Shown piece after piece: positions 5,504 through 14,041 of a stretch of 64,000 bases of DNA; the stretch's first letter is position 1, and each line of letters starts with the position of its first letter. Origin of the DNA: Polaribacter vadi (lineage in GTDB: Bacteria > Bacteroidota > Bacteroidia > Flavobacteriales > Flavobacteriaceae); the NCBI RefSeq assembly GCF_001761365.1, contig NZ_CP017477.1, forward strand, positions 2,780,001-2,844,000, in the 5' to 3' direction. The notes under the pieces are model-generated. The model searched no databases. It was not told where the DNA came from and saw only the letters and a list, made by a program, of their open reading frames with translations. A program made the translations under genes and the position numbers.

Positions 5504-7813
5504 TTATTTTCCTTTTCTTCTTCCTAAAAAGACAACTGCAATTACCGTTAAAACCCCTGGGATTAAAACCATATAAATCAGCATCAACCACGAAAGCCCT
5601 GTTCTGTTTAAATTTAAAGTATGATCCTCTGATGATGTTTTATGTCTTGAGCTAATTGGAAATTCATCATTGGCTAGCCATTTAAATATTCTAGGCCCTA
5701 TAGATCTTCCTGAGTTATACTGATTGCCATTGTATAATCTTTCACCGTTACTTATAAATTCTGAATCTCCAACAATCATAATGCGTTGTTGTTTGTTGCC
5801 CACCATTCTATCCAATCCTACCGCTAAAGAAATCGGATTCTCAGATAAATTGGGCATTGATAAACTACCCTTTTCTGTAGCCAGTTTTTCTATACTTACT
5901 TCTTTTCTTGTAACCAGAAGGTTCCATTTTTCAAAACCTCCTTCATTATTATAAGACATCCCTACTGCTCCTGTCATGGGCATTGTAAAGCCAATTCTAC
6001 TATTCACTCTTCTTTCCCATCCTCTTTCTTTAAATCTAGAGACAGATTCTGCTGAAACCAATCCTTTAATATGTGTATCTACTAAGTTTACATTTTTTTG
6101 GGTGGTTATTTTTCCTGGAACAAAATGGATTCCTAACGGATTTACAATAGGGGCTAAATATTTTCTATTCTCTAGTTCTGCTAGTACTAATAAGTTTTTA
6201 CCTTCTGCTATATAATTGGCAATTCGTTTTAGCCCTGTTGCAGTATAGGTACTTTTTGGATCTGCAATTAACAGAATGTCTATGTCTTCTGGGATGTCAT
6301 TTGTATCCACAGCAACATACTCAAATTTAAATCCATTGTTTGATAAAGAACTATCATCTTCTCGTGAAGATAAAACTTGATTATAGCCTTCATCTCCTTT
6401 AGAAAGTGTACACTCATCATGCCCTGTTACAACTCCTACTTTTGGTGCTTTGGTGGTTAATTTTTTAAACGCTGCTGCTATATTTTCTACACTAGGATAG
6501 GTGCCTGGTGGATTGTACAAGCGTAAAAACTCTTTTTTACCATTGTAGCTAACCTGAGTTACATAGCGATTCTCTTCGGCACTTAAATCCACCATTTTTT
6601 TAATTTCTGCTGGATTTAGAATGTTTTCAAAATCAAGACCATAAGCAGCTGCCATTTTTTTAGCTAATGGTTTACCAAAGAGTCCAGGATTATCTCTATA
6701 CACTTGGGATTTTGGTGGGATGGTATCATAAAAATGAACATATTCTAATTCTAATTGTGGTAAAAACCGGGTGAATTGATGGAATACTCTATAATTTTTA
6801 TTATAATGCTTAGGCAGTCCAGAACCTGCGGTATAGATATCTAAAATATTTACATAAAAGGTGATTTTTAAGGGATGTTCTTTCAGTTGGCTTGTAATTG
6901 CTTGGATCTCCTTGTTCAACGTTTTGTGTTTTCCTCTAGTCATATCATAAAACTTGATATTATAAGGGTTCGAGCTAAAAGAAGCTAAGCCTGTAGCTAA
7001 TAGTAAAACCACACTATATTCTAGAAGGTTTCTAAGCTTAGATTTTCCTTTCTTCTTATTGGAAAGTCTTATAATGGTAACCGCTATAAATACTCCAGTG
7101 ATAATTAAAAAGTAGCTAACACTTTGGGTGCTAATAAGACCCGAAACAATTTCTGACGATTTATGGTTTAAGTACAACCAATAAACAATATCATTGATAT
7201 AGGGAACATCTTGCCATAAATTCCCTATAAAATTAATTAACACCATAATAGCAGTTGTAATAACAGCTGCTACCATTTGATAGGAAGTTAAACTGGAAAT
7301 AAATAACCCAATTGCCGAGTAGGTACAGATTAATAAAAATATACCAAGCAAACTAGAGAGCATCAACGTATAATCTAGGGTGTCAATAATAAAATGCCCC
7401 GTCACCATATAGGTAGCTAACGATAGTATGAGTATAAAACAATAGGCTACCATCGCCAAATACTTTCCTAGTATAAGCTGGTGAAAATTGATTGGAGAGG
7501 ACAGTGGTAATTTAATAGACCCACTACTGAGTTCTTTACTGATGAGCCCCATAGTCAATATAGGAATAAAAAGAAATAAATTATCTGCAATGCTATAAAA
7601 GAATTGTTGGTTACTAGCTCTAGAAAATATAGAAGCTGTTAGGTTATTGACAGCGTTATCGCCCCACGATTCTACCCTAAACACCTGATGTTTAAGAATG
7701 TTTGTTAACCTATTTCCTCCTTGAATGGAAAAAACCACCAAGACTAACCAACCAATGGGAAAATAAAAGAGGGTGTTTAGTTCTAAACGGGCTATTCTAA
7801 ATATAGTTTTCAT
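5504..7813 (-). CDS. GldF-GldG fusion (ABC-2 permease plus GldG-type auxiliary domain), copy 2
   Basis: 769 aa. Residues 1-250 form an ABC-2 permease with about six membrane helices and the segment LTMGLISKELSSGSIKL(P/T)LS shared with copy 1. Residues 270-740 are a GldG-type ABC_transp_aux domain (KITFYVNI, GVVTGHDECTLSKGD, DILLIADP, RIMIVGDSEFISNG), followed by one C-terminal helix (SWLMLIYMVLIPGVLTVIAV). In classical gliding bacteria GldF and GldG are separate; fused forms occur across Bacteroidota as an uncharacterised ABC transporter type. It is a full-length paralogue of 7942-10230 and should pair with the ATPase at 10274-11209. Substrate unknown. Confidence 0.85.
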   Translation of the reverse strand: MKTIFRIARLELNTLFYFPIGWLVLVVFSIQGGNRLTNILKHQVFRVESWGDNAVNNLTASIFSRASNQQFFYSIADNLFLFIPILTMGLISKELSSGSIKLPLSSPINFHQLILGKYLAMVAYCFILILSLATYMVTGHFIIDTLDYTLMLSSLLGIFLLICTYSAIGLFISSLTSYQMVAAVITTAIMVLINFIGNLWQDVPYINDIVYWLYLNHKSSEIVSGLISTQSVSYFLIITGVFIAVTIIRLSNKKKGKSKLRNLLEYSVVLLLATGLASFSSNPYNIKFYDMTRGKHKTLNKEIQAITSQLKEHPLKITFYVNILDIYTAGSGLPKHYNKNYRVFHQFTRFLPQLELEYVHFYDTIPPKSQVYRDNPGLFGKPLAKKMAAAYGLDFENILNPAEIKKMVDLSAEENRYVTQVSYNGKKEFLRLYNPPGTYPSVENIAAAFKKLTTKAPKVGVVTGHDECTLSKGDEGYNQVLSSREDDSSLSNNGFKFEYVAVDTNDIPEDIDILLIADPKSTYTATGLKRIANYIAEGKNLLVLAELENRKYLAPIVNPLGIHFVPGKITTQKNVNLVDTHIKGLVSAESVSRFKERGWERRVNSRIGFTMPMTGAVGMSYNNEGGFEKWNLLVTRKEVSIEKLATEKGSLSMPNLSENPISLAVGLDRMVGNKQQRIMIVGDSEFISNGERLYNGNQYNSGRSIGPRIFKWLANDEFPISSRHKTSSEDHTLNLNRTGLSWLMLIYMVLIPGVLTVIAVVFLGRRKGK

Positions 7814-7941
7814 TTTTATATTGTTTATTTTTTTAATTTACTTTTTTATCTAAACGTTCTTGTCTTGCCTAGTTTTAACAGCTTCTCGTGTGATAACACC
7901 TTCACTAAAAGTTTTATTAAAACTTTTTTTAACGCTCGGTC

Positions 7942-10230
7942 CTATTTGCTTTTTCTAATTAGTAGAAGTGTTGCTCCTACTAGTAACAAAAGCCCTGGAA
8001 TAATCCATACTAAAACAATGTTTATCCAAGAAAGTCCTTTTTTACTTACTTTAAATTGATTGTCAATAGCTGCTGGAAATCCAACTTCTGGAGGGAATTC
8101 ATCGTTAGAAAGCCATTTGAAGAGTAGTGGAATAAAGCTATGGTTAAGACTATACCTACTGCTTGATGTATATTGGGCATTGCTCATAAAATCAGCATCT
8201 CCCATGATCATAATACGTTGCTGCTTCGTATTCACATTTCTTTCTAAGCCTACTGCTAAAGGAATTGATTCTTTTAATATTGTTGGAACGGCTAAAGAAT
8301 CTTCGTTGAGGTTTTGCAAAAATGTTTCTTTCTCACTTAATAGTAAAGGCCATTTTTTAAACTTCCCAGATTCTAGATACGAAAAGCCCACAGCACCCGG
8401 AAGATTAATAGGTCGTGTTTTATAGTATTGCCAACTATGAGATAGGAGTTTTTTATCTACCTCTTTTGGAATTTCTCCAACGATAAAGCTAGGTACCATT
8501 CCTTTATTTTTTTGGGTAAGTTCTCCAGGAATAAAATCTACTTCTAATTTATTTACAATTGACTTTATATAATCTCTATTAGTAGGTTCTGCCATGATTA
8601 AGGTATTACCTCCGTTAGTTATATATTTAGCTACTCTTTCTTCCTCTTCTTTGGTGAACGGAGATTTAACATCTGCAATAACTAGAATATCTATTCTTTT
8701 TGGAATGTCATTCTCTTCAACAGAAACATATTCAAATTTAAAACCTTGATTTAATAAGGAGTTCCGGTTGGTGTTCTTTCCAATAGTATGTCGTCCATAG
8801 TCTGTTTTATTTTGATCTAAATTCCGTTCTCCATGTCCTGTTAAAAAACCGACGCTGGGTACTTTTGTAACCAATTGCTTTAGCGACGCCCCTATTTGTA
8901 AATCAAAAGGCACATGAGGAGTATCATCAAAAAAACGCAAGAATGCTTTTTTGCCGTTGTAAGTTATTTGGGTCAGGTATTGGTTTTCTTCATCATTTAG
9001 GTCCACAATTTCTCGTATTTCCTCTGGAGGCAATACCCTGTCAAAATCGATATCATAAGCCCTTGCTTTTCTTTTAGCCAATGCTTCACCATACAACCCT
9101 TCTTTGTTTTCATATTCCATAGATGCTGCAGGAATGGTATCGTAATAATACACATAGTCCGTTTCTAGTTGCGGTAAAAAACGGGTGTATTTACCAAATA
9201 TGTATCTATAGTTATTATTTTTAGATCTTGGTGTACCCGAAGACATCATTGATTGGTCAATAAGATTGGCATAAAAGGTTACTTTTAAAGGATGCTCTTT
9301 TAGTTTGCTAACCACCTCTTGTAATTCTGGACTGATGGTATTGGTCTTCCCTCTAGTCATATCGTAATAGGCAATGTTATACGGATTTGAGGAGAAAGCA
9401 CCAATACCAAATGCTATTACTAGTACCAATGCGTATTCTAAACGAATTTTACCTTTAGATTTGCTTTTCCATTTATTAGAGAGTTTTAATATGGTAAAGG
9501 TAATCAATACCCCAATGATGATTAAAAAGTAAAATACGGTTTTGCTATTGATAAGTCCTATAGAAATTTCACCTACCTGGTAGTTCAATGCCAACCAAAA
9601 CTCAATTTCACTGACTACTGGTATTTCTTGCCAAAGCCACCCGATACTTGAGAGTACCAATATAATTGCCATGGTAACAATTGCTGCAACTATCTGATAG
9701 GATGTAAAACTAGAAACATACAAACCAATAGCGGAATAGGTACATACTAATAAAAAGACTCCTAAAAGTCCTGATATAACCAATTTATAATCTAACGATT
9801 CAATTGCAACTCCACCAGCAATCATTACGAGTACCAATACAAGAATCAACACAAGACTATAAATGACCATTGCCAAATATTTTCCCAATACGAGCTGACG
9901 AAAATTAACAGGAGAGGATAAGGTTAGTTTAATAGACCCAGAACTCAATTCTTTACTAATAAGCCCCATGGTTAACAAAGGAATATAGAAAAACAAATTG
10001 CTAGTAACTGATTTAAATAAATTTTCTGGCCAGTATGAACTTGCAAAAATTTCTTTTGTTAAAGAACGAGAGAAAAACTCCCCTAACTCCATTCGTTCTA
10101 AAAAAGAGACTAAAAGACTTGTAAATACGGTTCCAGCATGAAGGGTAAAAATAATTAGTACAATCCAAGCAATGGGAGAATAGAACATCGTACTTAATTC
10201 GTTACGTGCTATTTTTAATGTCGTTTTCAT
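7942..10230 (-). CDS. GldF-GldG fusion (ABC-2 permease plus GldG-type auxiliary domain), copy 1
   Basis: 762 aa, same layout as its neighbour: an N-terminal ABC-2 permease (ARNELSTMFYSPIAWIVLII, then about five further helices to residue 250), an extracytoplasmic GldG-type domain (PSVGFLTGHGERNLDQNK, IDILVIADVKSPF, QRIMIMGDADFMSN) and a C-terminal helix before IRKSK. It begins 43 bp after the ATPase gene, so the two are probably co-transcribed. The presence of two different fusions with one ATPase suggests a heterodimeric permease. A role in gliding is not implied, since the other gld genes are not here. Confidence 0.85.
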   Translation of the reverse strand: MKTTLKIARNELSTMFYSPIAWIVLIIFTLHAGTVFTSLLVSFLERMELGEFFSRSLTKEIFASSYWPENLFKSVTSNLFFYIPLLTMGLISKELSSGSIKLTLSSPVNFRQLVLGKYLAMVIYSLVLILVLVLVMIAGGVAIESLDYKLVISGLLGVFLLVCTYSAIGLYVSSFTSYQIVAAIVTMAIILVLSSIGWLWQEIPVVSEIEFWLALNYQVGEISIGLINSKTVFYFLIIIGVLITFTILKLSNKWKSKSKGKIRLEYALVLVIAFGIGAFSSNPYNIAYYDMTRGKTNTISPELQEVVSKLKEHPLKVTFYANLIDQSMMSSGTPRSKNNNYRYIFGKYTRFLPQLETDYVYYYDTIPAASMEYENKEGLYGEALAKRKARAYDIDFDRVLPPEEIREIVDLNDEENQYLTQITYNGKKAFLRFFDDTPHVPFDLQIGASLKQLVTKVPSVGFLTGHGERNLDQNKTDYGRHTIGKNTNRNSLLNQGFKFEYVSVEENDIPKRIDILVIADVKSPFTKEEEERVAKYITNGGNTLIMAEPTNRDYIKSIVNKLEVDFIPGELTQKNKGMVPSFIVGEIPKEVDKKLLSHSWQYYKTRPINLPGAVGFSYLESGKFKKWPLLLSEKETFLQNLNEDSLAVPTILKESIPLAVGLERNVNTKQQRIMIMGDADFMSNAQYTSSSRYSLNHSFIPLLFKWLSNDEFPPEVGFPAAIDNQFKVSKKGLSWINIVLVWIIPGLLLLVGATLLLIRKSK

Positions 10231-10273
10231 TTATATATTTTTATAAAAAATTAATCATTGTATCGCACCTTTT

Positions 10274-11209
10274 TTAATTCGCATGTGCATCTTTTTGAGA
10301 TAATTGAGCAAACACATCATCCAACGAACTTTTTTCCAAATGAATTCCCGTTAAACGCCACCCATTCTTCACACTTTCTGAAATTAGGTTTTCGGTAATA
10401 TCTTGATTCGTATCAAATTGTATTTTAACGGTTTTACCATCGATGGCTTCTACCTCCAACACTCCCGAAATAGCTTTTAAAGTTTCCTTATTTGGTGGTA
10501 ATTCCATTGTCATTAGTAGACTGTCTGGTCTTTGGTAGTTTCCAAATTCTGCAACCGTACCTTCAAAGACCATCCGTCCTTTTTCAATCATTTTAATATC
10601 ATCACAAGCAGCCTGTACCTCTGATAAAATGTGGGTAGAAAAAATGACCGCATGTTCTTTTCCAATTTCTTTGATGAGTTTTCGTACCTCTAATATTTGG
10701 ACAGGATCTAGCCCGTTGGTTGGCTCATCAAGTACTACCAATAGTGGTTTATGAATAATTGCTTGTGCAATTCCAACTCGTTGTTGGTACCCTCCAGAAA
10801 GATTTTTCAACAATCGCTTGCTAAAATGAGCAATACCACAACGTTCTTTTACTTCTTCTAAGGCTTGTTTGATTGATTTTTCAGGCATTAACCTTATGTG
10901 CGCACAATGTGTTAAATATTCATCAACCGTTAAATCTAAATATAGCGGTGCTTTTTGTGGTAAAAATCCAATAAGTTTTTTAGCTTCTACCGGATTTTTC
11001 TGCATGTCAATACCATTGATTAATACAGTGCCTTGGGTTTGATTGATCACCCCACATAAAATGTTCATGGTAGTAGATTTACCAGCTCCATTAGAGCCTA
11101 ATAAACCTAAAATCCCTTTAGATTTGATGTTAAAACTCACTTCTTTTACCGCCCAATCTTTTGAATATTGATGCGATAAGTCTTGGATTTCTACAATATT
11201 AGTTGTCAT
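10274..11209 (-). CDS. GldA-like ABC transporter ATP-binding protein
   Basis: 311 aa with a complete nucleotide-binding domain: Walker A GSNGAGKST (residues 38-46), Q-loop LPQK (83-86), signature LSGGYQQR (137-144), Walker B LLVVLDEP (156-163) and switch His193 (STH). The C-terminal 80 residues are the extension typical of the CcmA/GldA type that pairs with ABC-2 permeases. It should energise the two GldF-GldG fusions downstream. It follows the MutS-like pair by 61 bp on the same strand, so all five genes may form one operon. Transport direction is probably export, by family; the substrate cannot be told. Confidence 0.9.
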   Translation of the reverse strand: MTTNIVEIQDLSHQYSKDWAVKEVSFNIKSKGILGLLGSNGAGKSTTMNILCGVINQTQGTVLINGIDMQKNPVEAKKLIGFLPQKAPLYLDLTVDEYLTHCAHIRLMPEKSIKQALEEVKERCGIAHFSKRLLKNLSGGYQQRVGIAQAIIHKPLLVVLDEPTNGLDPVQILEVRKLIKEIGKEHAVIFSTHILSEVQAACDDIKMIEKGRMVFEGTVAEFGNYQRPDSLLMTMELPPNKETLKAISGVLEVEAIDGKTVKIQFDTNQDITENLISESVKNGWRLTGIHLEKSSLDDVFAQLSQKDAHAN

Positions 11210-11270
11210 AATTATTTTTTATTTCTTGTTATCTCTTTATTCTTGTTTCTCTACTCTCTACTCTTGCCTC

Positions 11271-12599
11271 TTAACTCCCCCCATTAATCGTCTCAATAAT
11301 CCGTTCATTTTGAATAATCATCATTCCTTGCCTGTCATCGGTAATTCCATCTTCTAATACATACGGATAGGTGGGGACATTATTTTTAACAATGGTAGGC
11401 AGGTATCTAAAAAATAAACGATCATTGTTTTCTCCAAGAGTGATTCCAGCTTCCATAATGTGAGTTGAAATGATAAAAGCCCCATTTCTTTTAGAAAAGG
11501 CATCTACGATGGCAATAGTTCCGTCAGAAGCATCTTTTACATTGGTACCTTTAAACAGTTCATCAAAAATGATGACCAGTTGTTTGTTGGTAGCCACTTG
11601 CTGTGCTACATGTTTTACACGGACTACTTCTGCATAAAAATGGCTATAGCCTTTGTCTATATTGTCAGGTACATTGATAGAGGTGTAGATGCCTTCATGC
11701 AATGAAAAGGTCATTTGTTTTGCTGCTACAGGAAACCCCATATGTGCCAAATAGACAATCACTCCAAAGGATTTCATAAGGGTAGATTTCCCTGCCATGT
11801 TTGCACCTGTTAAGAAAAACACATGCTTGTCTTTACCAATGTAAATATCATTGGCAATGGCTTCTGGAATACAAGGATGATACCCTTGTTTTATATCGAT
11901 GTATTTTTCTTCTTTTTTTACTGCTTTTGCATACACAAACTTTCGTTTTCTTGACACATCTGACACGCTGATGTACACATCCATCTTGTACAATTCATTC
12001 AACAGGTCTATAAACTCATTATAGAGTACTCCTCTAAAAATAAAATCTAGGTTTAGAAGTTGTTTCAATGATAAAGGATGTACTCCTACGCATTGCCAAG
12101 CCAATTCAAGACTTTTATGGTTGAGCAGGTTAGTCATTTTTTTTGCTTGTGCATGGTAAAAGGTGTTTTTTGATTCTTGTTCAATCCTTTTTAGAACAAC
12201 TTTTAACTTAGAAAACACTTGGATGGTTTTTTCCAATCCATCACGAATGGTAGTGTATTCTTTGTCATAAAAAACGTAGTTCATCAGCTTGATCTTTGTA
12301 AGATTTGTTGTAGCTGTTAGCTTGTTTTTAGATGCTGGATTTCTAAAGTAGTATTCAACAATTTCAATTTCTTTTGAATTAAATGGCAACGCTACTTGTA
12401 GTTTTTCAAAAAATGAAAATTTCTCTTTTCTAGCATTGATGTCGGCAATATTGGTTAAGGGATGTTGAAACATGTTTTCCAAAAGACGTCCACCGCCACT
12501 GGTAATGGTATTGTTAAACACTCTAAAGATGGAGTTGTTTTTATAACGTCCTAGAATGTTTAAATCGTCCATTGTTTGTTTGTCTGTAATGAATCCCAT
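11271..12599 (-). CDS. MutS-family ATPase lacking mismatch-recognition domains, copy 2
   Basis: 442 aa. Residues 1-250 correspond to the helical core and clamp part of MutS, and 250-440 to the MutS ATPase: Walker A GANMAGKST (265-273), Walker B LVIIFDEL (341-348), then FKGTNVKDA and STH (380). The N-terminal mismatch-binding domain with its Phe-x-Glu is absent, so this is not a housekeeping MutS. It is collinear and equal in length with its neighbour (12601-13929), 1 bp apart: a tandem duplication. Such short MutS-like proteins are known in Bacteroidota without an assigned role. Its placement between DsbD and an ABC exporter is unusual for a DNA-repair protein. Confidence 0.85.
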   Translation of the reverse strand: MGFITDKQTMDDLNILGRYKNNSIFRVFNNTITSGGGRLLENMFQHPLTNIADINARKEKFSFFEKLQVALPFNSKEIEIVEYYFRNPASKNKLTATTNLTKIKLMNYVFYDKEYTTIRDGLEKTIQVFSKLKVVLKRIEQESKNTFYHAQAKKMTNLLNHKSLELAWQCVGVHPLSLKQLLNLDFIFRGVLYNEFIDLLNELYKMDVYISVSDVSRKRKFVYAKAVKKEEKYIDIKQGYHPCIPEAIANDIYIGKDKHVFFLTGANMAGKSTLMKSFGVIVYLAHMGFPVAAKQMTFSLHEGIYTSINVPDNIDKGYSHFYAEVVRVKHVAQQVATNKQLVIIFDELFKGTNVKDASDGTIAIVDAFSKRNGAFIISTHIMEAGITLGENNDRLFFRYLPTIVKNNVPTYPYVLEDGITDDRQGMMIIQNERIIETINGGS

Positions 12600-12600
12600 A

Positions 12601-13929
12601 TTAAGTTGCTTTTAAGATGTCTAAAATTCTTTCATTTTCAATAATTAGCATTCCATGACGGTCGCTGGTAATCCCATCTTCAATGGTATAGGTATATTGT
12701 GGCACCTTGCCTTTCATTTTTGTTGGGAGGTATAAAAACTTGATGTTGTCTCGGATTGCTTTTAAATCTTCACCAGCTTCAATGATGTGTGTGGAGATGA
12801 TAAAGGTGCATTTGCGTTTATTGGCAAGTGCATTAACTACTTCAACGGTTGCTTCATAGGCATCCTTTACATTGGTACCCCTAAAGAGTTCATCAAAAAC
12901 AATGATCAATCGTTCGTTTTCATTTACTGCTTCTGCTACTTTTTTAACCCGAGCAACTTCTGCATAAAAATGACTGAAACCCATATTTAAGTTATCAGCA
13001 AGATTGATGGTGGTGAACATCCCGTTTTGGACACTGAAGACCATTTTTTTAGCAGGTACTGGAAAACCTACGTGTGCTAGATAAATTGCAATTCCAAAGG
13101 TTTTCATAAAGGTGGATTTTCCAGCCATATTAGCACCTGTGAGAAAAACCATGTTGTTTTCTTCGGTGATGAGAACGTTGTTAGAAACGGCATTGGGAAC
13201 TAAAGGATGATAGACACCTACGAGCTCTATTTTATTTTCTTCTGAAGGATCTATTTCTGCGAAATTGAATCCCAAATCATTGGAAACTTCTGCAACGGTG
13301 ATATAGACATCAATTTCAAAAGCGTAGTTGAGTAGTTTTAAAATGTCTTTTCTAAGGGTGAATCGAAACAAGCGATCAAGCTCCGCTGTTTTGACATAGG
13401 AAAGTTTGCTTGTTTGTTTTATGGTATTTAAAAATGCCAGTTTTGGGATTTCTAAAATTTTAGCAACTGCTTGTACATCTTCTTGAAGTGTCTTTGTTTC
13501 TTCTTTTTTTTCTATGGTTACAATGAATGCTTTAAGATCTAACAAAAATTGAAGGGTAGCTACTGCTCCTTTGTGAATTTTTTGAAATTCTGTATCAGCT
13601 CCTAACAAATGACATACTTTATGTTGTAGGTCATTTCCATGGGTGGTCAATAGGGTACGTTCATCTGGATCACTTAAATAAAAATCTATAGTATCAAAAG
13701 TTTCATTTTTAAAAGGAAATGAAGCCTTGGTGTCTTTGAAGTATTTTATGGTGTGTAAGCGTTTTGTGATGGCATTTGCTTCTGAGATAGGACACAGAAA
13801 CATCTTTTTTAAAATTTTAGCGCCACCCACTGTTTTTGTGCGATTGAACAGTTCATAAATGTCTGAACTTCTATCGTCACTAACAATCTTAAGATCGGTA
13901 ATTGTTTGTTTGTCTACTTTAAATATCAT
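12601..13929 (-). CDS. MutS-family ATPase lacking mismatch-recognition domains, copy 1
   Basis: 442 aa; Walker A GANMAGKST at 265-273 and Walker B LIIVFDEL at 341-348, the same positions as in the adjacent copy. Shared segments include YHPLVPNAVSNN/YHPCIPEAIAND, GFSHFYAEVARVKKVA and FIISTHIIEAGE. The two have clearly diverged elsewhere, so both seem to be kept by selection. MutS ATPases work as dimers, so a heterodimer is a reasonable inference. The start ATG lies 112 bp after the DsbD stop, a gap holding one REP-like element. Confidence 0.85.
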   Translation of the reverse strand: MIFKVDKQTITDLKIVSDDRSSDIYELFNRTKTVGGAKILKKMFLCPISEANAITKRLHTIKYFKDTKASFPFKNETFDTIDFYLSDPDERTLLTTHGNDLQHKVCHLLGADTEFQKIHKGAVATLQFLLDLKAFIVTIEKKEETKTLQEDVQAVAKILEIPKLAFLNTIKQTSKLSYVKTAELDRLFRFTLRKDILKLLNYAFEIDVYITVAEVSNDLGFNFAEIDPSEENKIELVGVYHPLVPNAVSNNVLITEENNMVFLTGANMAGKSTFMKTFGIAIYLAHVGFPVPAKKMVFSVQNGMFTTINLADNLNMGFSHFYAEVARVKKVAEAVNENERLIIVFDELFRGTNVKDAYEATVEVVNALANKRKCTFIISTHIIEAGEDLKAIRDNIKFLYLPTKMKGKVPQYTYTIEDGITSDRHGMLIIENERILDILKAT

Positions 13930-14007
13930 AGTGTGTGTTTAAATAGGCTCCTTAATTTTATTATATGGTTGCTTGTTGTATTGGTTTTATGATTTTTGTT
14001 TTCATTT

Positions 14008-14035
14008 TGAGATTACTTCGTTCCTCGCAATGACG
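14008..14035. repeat. REP-like element
   Basis: A TGAGATTAC...CTCGCAATGACG copy in the gap between the DsbD and MutS-like genes. The arms GATTac and GCAATGAC are partly complementary. Confidence 0.6.
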
Positions 14036-14041
14036 TTTTTT

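Noticed and set aside
5504-11209. Assigning these genes as the gliding motility gldA, gldF and gldG
   Set aside because: The permease and GldG domains are fused and duplicated, and no other gliding gene is present; only family-level similarity is claimed.
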